NCBI RefSeq assembly: GCF_012641405.1
Contig: NZ_JABAII010000002.1
Location: forward strand, 186,001-250,000
Source: Rhizobium sp. P40RR-XXII
Lineage (GTDB): Bacteria > Pseudomonadota > Alphaproteobacteria > Rhizobiales > Rhizobiaceae
Direction of reading: 5' to 3'
DNA: 64,000 bases
Positions 15,243 through 23,911 of this stretch are shown piece by piece. The notes beneath the pieces were generated by a model. It had not been told where the DNA came from and did not search any database. It saw only the letters and a list, made by a program, of their open reading frames with translations. The position numbers and the translations under genes were made by a program. Numbering within the stretch: position 1 is the first letter of the stretch; the number at the start of each line of letters is the position of its first letter.

Positions 15243-18200
15243 TCAGTTCAGGCGACCGGCTGCGTGGGCCAGCATCGTGTAGACTTTGCCGGTGTCGGAG
15301 GTGAGATAGGATTGCGTGACGGTGCGATCGCGGTCCGTACGCTGGACATCGGCAAGCAGCTTTTCGAAATCGGCGATGTAGCGGTCGACTGCCGTGCGGA
15401 ATTCGGGTTCGCGGTCGTACTTGCGCTTGATTTCGTCAAAGGTCTGCTGGCCCTTCAGCGTATAGAGGCGGCGAGTGAACACATCGCGTTCGCCGCGCTG
15501 GTAACGGCGCCACAGGTCGACGGACGCGTCGTGATCGATCGCGCGGGCGATGTCGACCGAGAGCGAGTTCAGCGATTCCACGACATGGCGCGGGTTGCGT
15601 GCGGCGGGTGCCGGTTCCGCCGGTGCTTTCGACGTCGCCTGGCGGGCCGGCTGCAGACCAGCGGTTTCATCCCGCGAGGCGCCACGCAGCAGGTCGCTGA
15701 TCCAGCCGCCGCCGGCTGCTTCCTGGCGGGCAGGAGCCGACGTTTCGACCGGACGCTGCGGCTGAGCCACTGGACGTTCCGCGGGGATGGAGCCGCGCAG
15801 GCCCAGGGACTCGATCGAAGGCTGCTGCGGTGCCGGCTGCTGCTGGGGCACAGGTTGCTGCGGGGCGGGCTGTTGCGGCCGCGGAGCGGCGGCAACAGGT
15901 GCCGGGGCCGGCGCTGGAGCCGTAGGCCGTGGGCGCTGGGCTGGCTGTGCGTCTGCCAGAGCGCGTGCCGAAGGTTCGGAAATCTCCAGCTGCTGCGTCG
16001 AGCGGCCGACGATCTGCGAGATGTCCTGCAGCGCCTTGATCTGTTCGGCGACGGCGCGGCGCATGGCAGCAGCGCTTTCCTTCGCTTCTTCCGGAAGGTC
16101 GAAGGCACCGCGCTTGAGTTCGCTGCGGGTGAGGTCGAGTTCCCGGCGGATATCGCCAGCCGAGCGGCGGATCTCGTCCGTTGCCCCGGCGAAGCGGCCG
16201 ATGGCGTCATCAACGGCGACACGCAGCGTCTCGCGCAGCTGCTGCGCGGCCGTATCGGAGGTCTTGCCGGCGTCGGCAAGCATCTGCTCGACCTCGGACA
16301 GCGAAGCCGTGAGGCCACCGCGCAGGCGGTTTGTCAGGTCATTGGAGCGGCGCTCGGTATTGGCAAAGGTGCTTTCGACAGCCTGGCCTGCTTCCTCGCT
16401 GGCCTTGTGCAGTGCGCCACGCATGTTTTCCGCGGCGTCCTCGGCGCGCTTCTCCGTTTCGGAGAGGACGCGACCGATGTCCGCGAAAGACGACTGGACG
16501 CTCTGGCGCAGATTGCCGGTGACCTGATTGGAGCGCTGCTCGGCACGGTCGAAGGCGGTTTCCACCATGGTCCCAAGGGCGCGCATGGTGTTCTCGATCT
16601 CTTCCGAACGCTGAACGAGGCCGACGGCGAGGTTCTGCAATGCCGTCTCGCGTTCTTCCAGCGTCGATACGAGGTTCGATTGTGCCGCGCCGAGAAGCTG
16701 GGAAGCCTGTGTGAGAACCTTGGAGTGATCGTCGAAACGGCCGACGATGCTGCCGACCTGCGACAGCGTCTGGCCGGTGATTTCGGACAGCTTGTCAACC
16801 TTGCCTTCGAGGAGGCGGCTGGAGGCCGAAACCATCTCGCCGGCTTTCGCCGCGGATTCGGCGAAGCGTGTCGACGTCGCGTTGAGACGATCGTCGACGG
16901 TTGCGAACTCGGTGGCGGCATTGGTCAGCAGACCGGCGATCGCGGAGTTGTTCTCGGCGAGGCGGGCGATGATCCCGTTGACGCTTGCAAGCAGGTTGTT
17001 CTCGAGCGCGCTGACCGTATTGACCGCATGTTCCGTGCGCGACGCGATTGCGTTTATCAGGGCGGTGTTTTCGGCGCGCAGCCGCTCCGTGCTTTCCTGG
17101 GCGGCCGCCGAGATGAGGGCTGCCGCTTCCTGACCCGTTGCCGCATAGCGATCGACGATCGGACGGGCCTTTTCGTCGATGAGGCGGGAGAGCTCTGTGG
17201 AGCGCCCTGCCAGCATCGAATTGAGCTCGCGGGTGCGCTCGTCGAGCGATGTGCGGATGGATGCGCCGCGTGCTTCCAGCGCGTTGTCGACGCCGGTAAG
17301 GGTTGCGTCGATCTCGCGGGCACGCTCTTCGAGGGAGGTGCGAATGGCCGTGCTGCGCTCGTCGAGCGCGCGCTCGACCTGCGCCATGGTGGAGGCGATC
17401 TGCTCGCTGCCGCCGGCCAGCGTATTGCGAATGGCGGCACCCCGGGCTTCCAGCGTCTGTTCCGCCGAAGACAGGGCCTGCGAGATCGTGTTGACCTGGT
17501 TGCTGACGAGGCCTTCGGCTTCGGCAACCTTGTTGACGATCGCGTTGCCAGCCTCAGAGAAGGTCTGGGCGACGGCCGCGGCCTGGCTTGCCAACCGGTT
17601 CTGTGTTTCCGAGACGCGATTGACGAGATCGTCGGAGCGCTCGGTCATGGCGCGTGCGAAGGCATCGCTGTGGTTGCCGAGGTTATCGGCAAATTGCTGG
17701 CCGGTATTGGCAAGCAGTTCAGCCGTACGCGTCGCCTCCGTATCCATGCCCTGTGCGGCATCGGCAACGGCCGTGCGCAGCGTCGTCGCGAGATTGGCGG
17801 CCTTGCCCTCGATCGTGCGGTTGACGGCTTCGAGGCCGACATTGAGCGCGCGATCCATGGTCGACAGGCGCTCTTCGATGCGCGCCGCGGCCTGGCTGCC
17901 GCTGTTGTCGATCTGGGCGGCGCCGCTCGCCAGCGTATCGGAGAGACGGTTGCCGGCTGCATCGACCTGTGCGGCGACGCCTGTGACGCCTTCGTGGATG
18001 CGGTTTTCAAGAGCCGACAGGCTGGCCTCGACACGGGAGCCGGTCTCGGCGAAGCGGCCGGTCATGCCCTCGATCGTCTGGTTGAGGTTGGACGAGAAGG
18101 TTTCGGCCGAACGCTGGATATCGCCGGCGGCCTGCTGGATGCGGCCGGCAACGTCGCCCGCACCGCTGCTCAGGCGCTCTTCCAAGGTCCTTGCGCTGGC

Positions 18201-21200
18201 GTCGATGGTCTGGCGCAGCGATGCCTCGCGGTCCTCCAGCGACATTTCGAGCATGCTGGCGCTGGTGGCGATGGAGGTGCCAATGGCTGTCGTCTGCTCC
18301 ATCAGCGTGTTGTCGATCTGCTCATGGGCTTCGCGCAAAGCGAAGTTGATCGCATTGCTGCGATCTTCCAGCGTCGAGCGCATGCGCTCGTAAGCGGAAG
18401 CAAGGTTCTCGTCCATCTGCGACAGACCGACACCAAGCGTATTTTCGAGTTGGCGCGTCGTGGCGCCGAGAACGGTTTCGATACGATCGCTGCTACCGCC
18501 GAGCAAGCCTGATAGGGCTTCTGTATGGACCGCGAGCGAGCGATCGAGGCGATCCTGATTTTCGCTGTAGGCGGCACGGATTGCGTCCGCCTTGTCGCCG
18601 AAGGCGCCGGCAACCCGCGCTTCAGCGCCGGAGACGCTGTCGAGCAGGGCATTGGCGCGCTCTTCCAGGGTGCTTTCGAAACGGTTCTGGTTTTCGGCGA
18701 GCGAGATTGCGAAGGCCATGCTCTTGTCATCGAGCGTATTGGTCAATGCCTCGTGGCCGCTGGCCACGGTATGGGCAATGGCCTTGGCGCTGTGTTCGAG
18801 GGTTTCCTCGAGCTTCGCGTGGTTTTCCGAAAGGGCGATCGCCAGGGACATCGTCCTGTCGTCAAGGCTGTTGACGATCTTGTCGTGCGTTCCGGCGACG
18901 GTTTCGGAAAGGGCGTCCAGCCGGCTCGATACGGCATCCTCGAGGCGGGACTGCGTATCGGAGAGCGAAATGGCGAGAGCCATCGCCTTTTCGTCCAAAG
19001 CGTCCGCCAGAGCGGCATGATTGCCGGTGAAGGCGTTGGTAATCGCCTCGGCGCGGTTGGCAAGCGTCGCCTCGAGGCGGGACTGGCCTGATGTCAGCGC
19101 GTCGGAAAGAGCCTTCGTCCTGCCGTCCATCGTATTGGCGACCCGCTCGGCGTGGCCGGCGACGGTGTCCTCCAGCCGTGCCTGACCTTCCGAAAGGGCG
19201 ATGGCCAGAGCTATCGTCTTGTCGTCGAGCGTGGTGGTGACTTGCTCGGCATGACCCGAAATTGCGCCTTCAAGGCGAGCCTGGTTTTCCGAAAGTGCAA
19301 TGGCGAGGGCCATCGTCCTGTCGTCGAGGGCGTCGACCAGGGCGGCATGATTGCCGGCAAACGCCTTGATGATCTCCTCGGCGCGATCGGCAAGCGTTGC
19401 CTCGAGGCGATTTTGCCCGCTGGTCAGGGCGGCGGCAAGCGCGCCGGTCTTCCCATCCAGCGTGGAGGCGACACGTTCGGCATGGCCGGACACGGTCTCT
19501 TCCAGCCTTGCCTGGCTTTCGGAAAGAGCAACGGCGAGCGCCATGGTTCTGTCGTCGAGGGCGTTCGTAACGCTTTCGGCGTGGCCGGAAACGGTGTTTT
19601 CCAGACGCGCCTGACCTTCGGCGAGCGCGCGGGCGAGCTCCTTGGTCTTTGCGTCCAGAGTGCCGGCAACATGATCCGCGTGGCCGGACACAGTGTCTTC
19701 CAAGCGGGACTGGCCCTCGGAAAGCGCGATGGCAAGCGCCATCGTCTTGTCATCAAGCGTGTCGGCAAGCTTGCCATGCGTATCGGCAACGGCGTTAGTG
19801 ATGGCGTCGGCGCGGCTTGCCAGCGTGTTTTCGAGGCGGAGCTGGTTTTCCGCCAGCGAAATCGCCAGCATCGAGGTGCGTTCGTCGAGGGCGGCGGTCA
19901 GGTGTTCGTGAGAGCCACTGACGGCATCGGTGATTGCCTGCGAACGCTCGGCAAGCGTCTGTTCAAATCGTGACTGGTTATCGGTCAGAGCGCCGAAAAG
20001 CGCGCTGCTGCGGGCGGCCATCACGGCATCGATGCGCTCATGCGCGGAGCCAAGCGCCTGGGTGATCTCGCTCGTGCGGGAAGAGAGCGTGTTGTTGATC
20101 TCGTTGGCGCGGCCGGCAAAGGCCGTCGTGAGCTCTTCCGTGCCGGTTTGCAGCGCGGTCGAGACATCCCGCGTGACACCCTGCACAGCCGAGGTGAAGG
20201 CACCGGCATGCGAGGCGAGCGTGGTGTTCAGTTCGTTCGTGCCAGATGTCAGGGCGGCAGAAATTCCGCTGGTGGCGTTCTGAAGCGCCGAGGTGATCTC
20301 GCCGGCCCTGGAGCCGATTGCGCTTTCCAGCACTTCCTGACCGGTCGCAAGCGTGGTTGCCAGCGCGAAAGACTGGTCGGTGAGATGCGAGCCCAGCCGT
20401 TCGATGCTGGAGGTGAGAATGCCTTCCAGGGCATCCGAGTTGCTGCCCAGGCTCTGATTGATGCGGGCAAGGCTTTCCGACAGCTTGCTGTCCAGCGAAC
20501 CGGCGCGCTTGTCGAAGGCGGAGGTGAATTCCGATACGCGTTCGTCGAAAGCGGTCGAAAGCTGCGCGATCGTCGACTGGAAGCGCTCGTCGAAAAAGCC
20601 GGAGCGCAGGTCGATATCCATGATGGCGTCATCGGCCGTCGACTGCAGGCTTTGGCGGAAGCTCGCACCCTTTTCGTCGAGCGCGGTGTTGAGGCGCGAC
20701 AACACATTGTCCAGCGTACCCGTAATGGACCGCTCGCCGCCGGTGAGGCTTTCACTGATTTCCTTCGTGCGGGCAACCAGGGTCTCATTGAGCTGGCGGG
20801 CGCGTTCATTGAGCGCGGAGTTCAGCTTTTCGGTGTTCGCGTCAAGCGTCGATGCGCGGGTTTCGAAGTGGCCGAGCAGTTCCTTGCCGCGTTCGGAAAG
20901 GGTCGACGACAGGGATTCCAGGCGGGTGTCGAATTCGTGGCTCAGCGCCAGGCCGGAGGCGTTGAGGTTCTGCAGCAGGCTGTCGGTCTTGGCGGCAAGC
21001 AGCGTGCCGAGCGCCTCGACCGCGGAATCCGACTTTTCCATCAGCACGGCAGCGCGCGTATCGATCATCGACGCGAAGGCTTCGCCCGAGGTCGAGAGAC
21101 GCACGGTGATCTCTTCGGTCGCCAGCGACAGGTCTTCCTTGATCTGATCATGTACACCGACGATCGACGAGCGGATGCGCTCGGCGTGATTGATGATCGC

Positions 21201-22013
21201 GTCGCGTTCGGTGCCGAGCTCATGGACGAGGCCGCGCACGCGCAGTTCGTTATCTGCGTAGCTGCGCTCCAGGGCGTTGACTTCGGAATGGACGAGGGTT
21301 TCCAGCTCGGTGGCGCGGGCAATGGTGCGCTCGATGCCCTCATTCATCGCCGAAACTTCACGCCGCACCGCCTGGCCGACCGTCATGATGCGTTCGGAAG
21401 CCACCGTTTCCGGCTCGACGAGACGCAACGCGACCTCCGCCATGGAGCGGGCCGCATTGCGCATGTCATGCGCACGCGAGATCATCATGCCGAAAGCATA
21501 GAAAAGAAGGACCGGAATGATGATGCCGACGATACAGGCGATAACGCCGGGCAGGGCGGCCAGATCGGCGAAGGAATGGATGTTTCGGATTTGGGTGCCG
21601 TAAAGAAGGAAGGCGAGACCGGCGCCGCCGATGATCCAGAACAGGGAAAAAATGGTGGCATTGCGTACCGCACGGCTCTGAGAGCCGCTGTCCAGCGCCT
21701 TCAGGATGCTGGCGGAGCTTGCCCGGTTGCCATCGTTGGCTGCCGCAAGGTTCGGGTTTCTCGGCGCCTCGGCGGAGCGAGGCGTTGTGGCAGGGGCTGC
21801 AGTGCTGCGCGTGCCGCCGGTATTGCGGGCTGCATCATCCCTGCTTTGCTTTATCGGCTGTTTGGGCGGCTCAGACACTTTTCGCTCCGGGACATCAGGC
21901 GTAGGGGTATTGCGAGACTCCAAGCTCTCGTCACTGAAATCGATCTGCAGAGCTTCGTCCAATGCCTGGAAGGCCTTGTCCTCGACCGACTCGATGTACT
22001 TTTTGTTCGCCAT
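15243..22013 (-). CDS. gpr: Growth pole ring protein (GPR/RgsE-like), giant apolipoprotein-like coiled-coil membrane protein
   Basis: A 2256-residue protein matching the size and design of the GPR (Agrobacterium) / RgsE (Sinorhizobium) proteins, which form a ring at the growing pole and are needed for polar growth in Rhizobiales. Residues 1-118 are polar and Pro/Ser-rich. Two membrane helices lie at about 121-138 (SLFWIIGGAGLAFLLYG) and 154-177 (PGVIACIVGIIIPVLLFYAF). About 1700 residues of Ala/Leu/Glu-rich amphipathic helix follow, with 11- and 33-residue periodicity. A Pro/Gln-rich linker (PAPQQPVPQQQP) leads to a conserved C-terminal domain of about 120 residues (DLWRRYQRGERDVFTRRLY). The ATG at 22013 has gagg upstream. 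Older annotations call such proteins kinesin-like; no motor domain is present. CtrA-type boxes lie upstream. Confidence 0.85.
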   Translation of the reverse strand: MANKKYIESVEDKAFQALDEALQIDFSDESLESRNTPTPDVPERKVSEPPKQPIKQSRDDAARNTGGTRSTAAPATTPRSAEAPRNPNLAAANDGNRASSASILKALDSGSQSRAVRNATIFSLFWIIGGAGLAFLLYGTQIRNIHSFADLAALPGVIACIVGIIIPVLLFYAFGMMISRAHDMRNAARSMAEVALRLVEPETVASERIMTVGQAVRREVSAMNEGIERTIARATELETLVHSEVNALERSYADNELRVRGLVHELGTERDAIINHAERIRSSIVGVHDQIKEDLSLATEEITVRLSTSGEAFASMIDTRAAVLMEKSDSAVEALGTLLAAKTDSLLQNLNASGLALSHEFDTRLESLSSTLSERGKELLGHFETRASTLDANTEKLNSALNERARQLNETLVARTKEISESLTGGERSITGTLDNVLSRLNTALDEKGASFRQSLQSTADDAIMDIDLRSGFFDERFQSTIAQLSTAFDERVSEFTSAFDKRAGSLDSKLSESLARINQSLGSNSDALEGILTSSIERLGSHLTDQSFALATTLATGQEVLESAIGSRAGEITSALQNATSGISAALTSGTNELNTTLASHAGAFTSAVQGVTRDVSTALQTGTEELTTAFAGRANEINNTLSSRTSEITQALGSAHERIDAVMAARSSALFGALTDNQSRFEQTLAERSQAITDAVSGSHEHLTAALDERTSMLAISLAENQLRLENTLASRADAITNAVADTHGKLADTLDDKTMALAIALSEGQSRLEDTVSGHADHVAGTLDAKTKELARALAEGQARLENTVSGHAESVTNALDDRTMALAVALSESQARLEETVSGHAERVASTLDGKTGALAAALTSGQNRLEATLADRAEEIIKAFAGNHAALVDALDDRTMALAIALSENQARLEGAISGHAEQVTTTLDDKTIALAIALSEGQARLEDTVAGHAERVANTMDGRTKALSDALTSGQSRLEATLANRAEAITNAFTGNHAALADALDEKAMALAISLSDTQSRLEDAVSSRLDALSETVAGTHDKIVNSLDDRTMSLAIALSENHAKLEETLEHSAKAIAHTVASGHEALTNTLDDKSMAFAISLAENQNRFESTLEERANALLDSVSGAEARVAGAFGDKADAIRAAYSENQDRLDRSLAVHTEALSGLLGGSSDRIETVLGATTRQLENTLGVGLSQMDENLASAYERMRSTLEDRSNAINFALREAHEQIDNTLMEQTTAIGTSIATSASMLEMSLEDREASLRQTIDASARTLEERLSSGAGDVAGRIQQAAGDIQRSAETFSSNLNQTIEGMTGRFAETGSRVEASLSALENRIHEGVTGVAAQVDAAGNRLSDTLASGAAQIDNSGSQAAARIEERLSTMDRALNVGLEAVNRTIEGKAANLATTLRTAVADAAQGMDTEATRTAELLANTGQQFADNLGNHSDAFARAMTERSDDLVNRVSETQNRLASQAAAVAQTFSEAGNAIVNKVAEAEGLVSNQVNTISQALSSAEQTLEARGAAIRNTLAGGSEQIASTMAQVERALDERSTAIRTSLEERAREIDATLTGVDNALEARGASIRTSLDERTRELNSMLAGRSTELSRLIDEKARPIVDRYAATGQEAAALISAAAQESTERLRAENTALINAIASRTEHAVNTVSALENNLLASVNGIIARLAENNSAIAGLLTNAATEFATVDDRLNATSTRFAESAAKAGEMVSASSRLLEGKVDKLSEITGQTLSQVGSIVGRFDDHSKVLTQASQLLGAAQSNLVSTLEERETALQNLAVGLVQRSEEIENTMRALGTMVETAFDRAEQRSNQVTGNLRQSVQSSFADIGRVLSETEKRAEDAAENMRGALHKASEEAGQAVESTFANTERRSNDLTNRLRGGLTASLSEVEQMLADAGKTSDTAAQQLRETLRVAVDDAIGRFAGATDEIRRSAGDIRRELDLTRSELKRGAFDLPEEAKESAAAMRRAVAEQIKALQDISQIVGRSTQQLEISEPSARALADAQPAQRPRPTAPAPAPAPVAAAPRPQQPAPQQPVPQQQPAPQQPSIESLGLRGSIPAERPVAQPQRPVETSAPARQEAAGGGWISDLLRGASRDETAGLQPARQATSKAPAEPAPAARNPRHVVESLNSLSVDIARAIDHDASVDLWRRYQRGERDVFTRRLYTLKGQQTFDEIKRKYDREPEFRTAVDRYIADFEKLLADVQRTDRDRTVTQSYLTSDTGKVYTMLAHAAGRLN
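18700..19910 (-). repeat. Tandem 99-bp (33-residue) repeats within the growth-pole-ring gene
   Basis: The encoded protein repeats a 33-residue unit beginning LDDRTMALAIALSENQARLE and continuing with GHAEQV-like text, for example LDDKTIALAIALSEGQARLE. Copies recur on the plus strand as variants of catcgtcctgtcgtcgag near 18845, 19315, 19545 and 19740. Some copies carry an extra 11 residues, giving 44. The pattern is three or four 11-residue amphipathic turns per unit. Confidence 0.7.
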
Positions 22014-22282
22014 GCGGTTACGCCTCGTTACAACTCACTCGGGCTTGCCGTGCCTTTTCCGGTAATTCCGCCTCGTCCGGAAAAGACGAACCCTGCCTCC
22101 CGTTGGGTCCTCCGCTTTCGATTAATATCGAGGTTGGATTTCCCGTTACATTTCAGAGTGGATAACTGGTTTTTCAAACGGATGTTATGAAAACATTACC
22201 ATCATCCACTTCTTGGGCAAAGACATGTGCCATGAGCCCAATTTACTAGTATCGTAGTGACACATTCCCCTAGTCATGACAA

Positions 22283-22391
22283 TTAATTCCACCTTAAAGG
22301 CAGTGGATCGTTAAGGAGCCATTAACCCTGTTTACCTGTTCAACGCCATGAAAACTCAAGATTTTGAGCATGTTTAACGGACGTTAACCAT
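22283..22391. promoter_or_regulatory. CtrA-type boxes between gpr and hpt
   Basis: Within the 493-base divergent region lie two exact TTAA-N7-TTAA dyads (22283-22297 and 22311-22325, the second followed by CC). A third pair has six-base spacing (22374-22387) and ends in TTAACCAT. These match the CtrA recognition pattern of alphaproteobacteria. They sit about 270-380 bases upstream of gpr and 115-225 bases upstream of hpt. The rest of the gap shows no gene. Confidence 0.6.
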
Positions 22392-22506
22392 GTCTGGAGT
22401 TTTCGGCCCTCAATGTGCCAAAATTTAACTGGATGGCCATGCTCGGGCCGCAACTATGCGGCACGTCCCTAAAACAGTCATAGATAAATGACGGGAGCAT
22501 TGGCAC

Positions 22507-22875
22507 ATGGCAGCTTTGAATATCGCGTTTGAATCTCCGGACAATTCGAGGGGGGCTGCCCCATCGCGGGAGCGGGCGATCGATCTCGTCCATCTCGGCA
22601 AGCAGACGATGGGCGACAAGGCGCTTGAGGTCGAGGTGTTGCAGATGTTCGCCAGGCAGGCCCGTTCCTGCCTGCAGGAGATCGGCAGCGGTGACCCCAA
22701 GCGCATCGAATCCGCATCGCACAAGCTGAAGGGGGCTGCCGGAGCCGTCGGCGCTTTCCGCGTCGCCGACGCAGCCGGGGCGCTCGAGAGCGATGTCGGT
22801 GATGCCGCGCGCATGGCAGCGGTGACGACCTGTGTCGTCGAGGCTGAGAATTTCATTCTGAAGCTCTCGCGCTGA
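22507..22875 (+). CDS. Hpt-domain histidine phosphotransfer protein
   Basis: A 122-residue stand-alone phosphotransfer protein, expected to relay phosphate between a hybrid kinase and a response regulator in the cytoplasm. The four-helix bundle signature is SASHKLKGAAGAVGAF, with His72 as the phospho-acceptor. The first 20 residues are a non-conserved polar extension. The ATG at 22507 has ggag nine bases upstream. It is divergent from the growth-pole-ring gene and shares its CtrA-type control region, suggesting a cell-cycle-linked role. Its partners are not identifiable here; cckA lies about 10 kb away but normally works with ChpT, which has a different fold. Confidence 0.88.
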   Translation: MAALNIAFESPDNSRGAAPSRERAIDLVHLGKQTMGDKALEVEVLQMFARQARSCLQEIGSGDPKRIESASHKLKGAAGAVGAFRVADAAGALESDVGDAARMAAVTTCVVEAENFILKLSR

Positions 22876-23034
22876 ACCGATCCGCTTGTAGATCCTTGCA
22901 GATCAATGGAATGTGATGCCTGCGCCGCCAGACGGATAAGACCGTTTCGGCGGCGCAAATGTTGACTGCCCCAGCGATTTGTTGGAAGTAAAATTCCGAT
23001 CATCCTCATTCACGAAATATCGGAATTCACCCAC

Positions 23035-23355
23035 ATGACCAAATTGACCATCGTCGCCTTCGACGGCACACGCTTTGACCTCAATGTCGACGAGGGATCC
23101 ACCGTGATGGAAAATGCCGTGCGAAACTCCGTTCCCGGCATCGAAGCGGAATGCGGCGGCGCGTGCGCCTGTGCGACCTGTCATGTCTATGTCGATGAGG
23201 ATTGGACCGAGAAGGTTGGCGGTCCCGAGCCGATGGAAGAGGATATGCTGGATTTCGCTTTCGACGTCCGGCCGAACTCGCGTCTTTCCTGTCAGATCAA
23301 GATGAAGAGCGCCCTTGACGGGCTCGTCGTGCATGTGCCGGAACGCCAGGCCTGA
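23035..23355 (+). CDS. 2Fe-2S ferredoxin, adrenodoxin type
   Basis: Soluble electron carrier of 106 residues. The cluster ligands are Cys40, Cys46, Cys49 ([15 protein letters not shown]) and Cys86 (RLSCQI), in the adrenodoxin/putidaredoxin pattern; Cys44 is additional. The characteristic C-terminal text [12 protein letters not shown] is present. In alphaproteobacteria such ferredoxins serve cytochrome P450s or Fe-S and haem biosynthesis. No oxygenase or reductase gene is next to it, so the partner is unknown. The start ATG at 23035 is followed at once by a normal beta strand ([12 protein letters not shown]). Confidence 0.95.
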   Translation: MTKLTIVAFDGTRFDLNVDEGSTVMENAVRNSVPGIEAECGGACACATCHVYVDEDWTEKVGGPEPMEEDMLDFAFDVRPNSRLSCQIKMKSALDGLVVHVPERQA

Positions 23356-23423
23356 CGTCTTCGCCGCCGCGGTTCCTCCGCAGAAAGCCTTTTGATATCA
23401 GCCGGACAATTTATTCCCGAGTC

Positions 23424-23527
23424 TTACAGAGCCGCGCCTCTCTTGAGGTGCGCTAAAGTCGCTGTAACACTTTGAAATGCTGGATAATTTTCGCCCTAAA
23501 TCGATTCCGATTTGAGGAATTATGCAG
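23424..23527. repeat. Compound palindromic intergenic element of rhizobial type
   Basis: Nested dyads occur in a row. ttacag (23424) pairs with ctgtaa (23462) and encloses gcgcctc/gaggtgc. Next come aaatcg-attc-cgattt (23498-23513) and an outer pair ctggataatt/aattatgcag. The wording resembles an intergenic repeat I recall as common in Rhizobium genomes (RIME-like mosaic elements). No second copy was noticed in this window. Confidence 0.5.
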
Positions 23528-23533
23528 TAGTCC

Positions 23534-23571
23534 AAAAAAGATGCCCCGCTCAGCTGATCAGCGAGCGAGGC
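23534..23571 (-). terminator. Minus-strand Rho-independent terminator without an annotated gene
   Basis: On the minus strand gcctcgctc pairs with gagcggggc (one wobble). The loop is itself the palindrome gctgatcagc. The sequence atctttttt follows. No protein gene ends here, so it points to a small transcript. Confidence 0.65.
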
Positions 23572-23720
23572 AAGGCGGGCGCATCACCGACAGGCAAGGG
23601 AGGAAACACCTGCGGCTTGAGGACGCGCCAGGAGAACACTTAGCGCATGCTTTGAAAAACAAACCCCGACTGCGCCGAAGAGCGAACAAACCCGCCGCCG
23701 CAGGCACTCTCAATCGATCT
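23534..23720 (-). ncRNA. Candidate small RNA in the ferredoxin-DUF922 gap
   Basis: The 556-base gap after the ferredoxin has no credible protein gene. A minus-strand terminator at 23534-23571 is preceded by a long-range 8-bp dyad (cctgcggc at 23609, gccgcagg at 23697) that could close a structured domain of about 95 bases. The 5' end is a guess: a CTATAT box on the minus strand near 23840 would give a transcript of about 300 bases. No known RNA family is recognised. Confidence 0.3.
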
Positions 23721-23911
23721 TTTCGAGATCCCGCCCAGTATTCTTCGAATCATCTGGTGCGTTTATCTCTGTAATTGATAGGAAAAACCTATTTCAGATT
23801 CTGGTAAAGTTCAAAGAACGGCCCAGCTGGACGATTCACAGATATAGTGGCGGTTTTCCCACAGTCGGCGTCGGTCCGCAGGCTGTTTCCCTGAAATTAT
23901 AGGGGTGTGAT

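Noticed and set aside
15087..18512. Long plus-strand open frame (1141 codons) opposite the growth-pole-ring gene
   Set aside because: It is an antisense shadow of a repetitive, GC-rich gene. The translation is Arg/Gly/Cys-rich without domains, and the minus strand shows real protein features.
15243..22013. Kinesin-like motor protein as the identity of the giant gene
   Set aside because: There is no P-loop motor domain; similarity to kinesins would come only from coiled coil.
23472..23774. Plus-strand open frame of 100 codons in the ferredoxin-DUF922 gap
   Set aside because: No ribosome-binding site, no domain, and it runs through a palindromic repeat and a minus-strand terminator.
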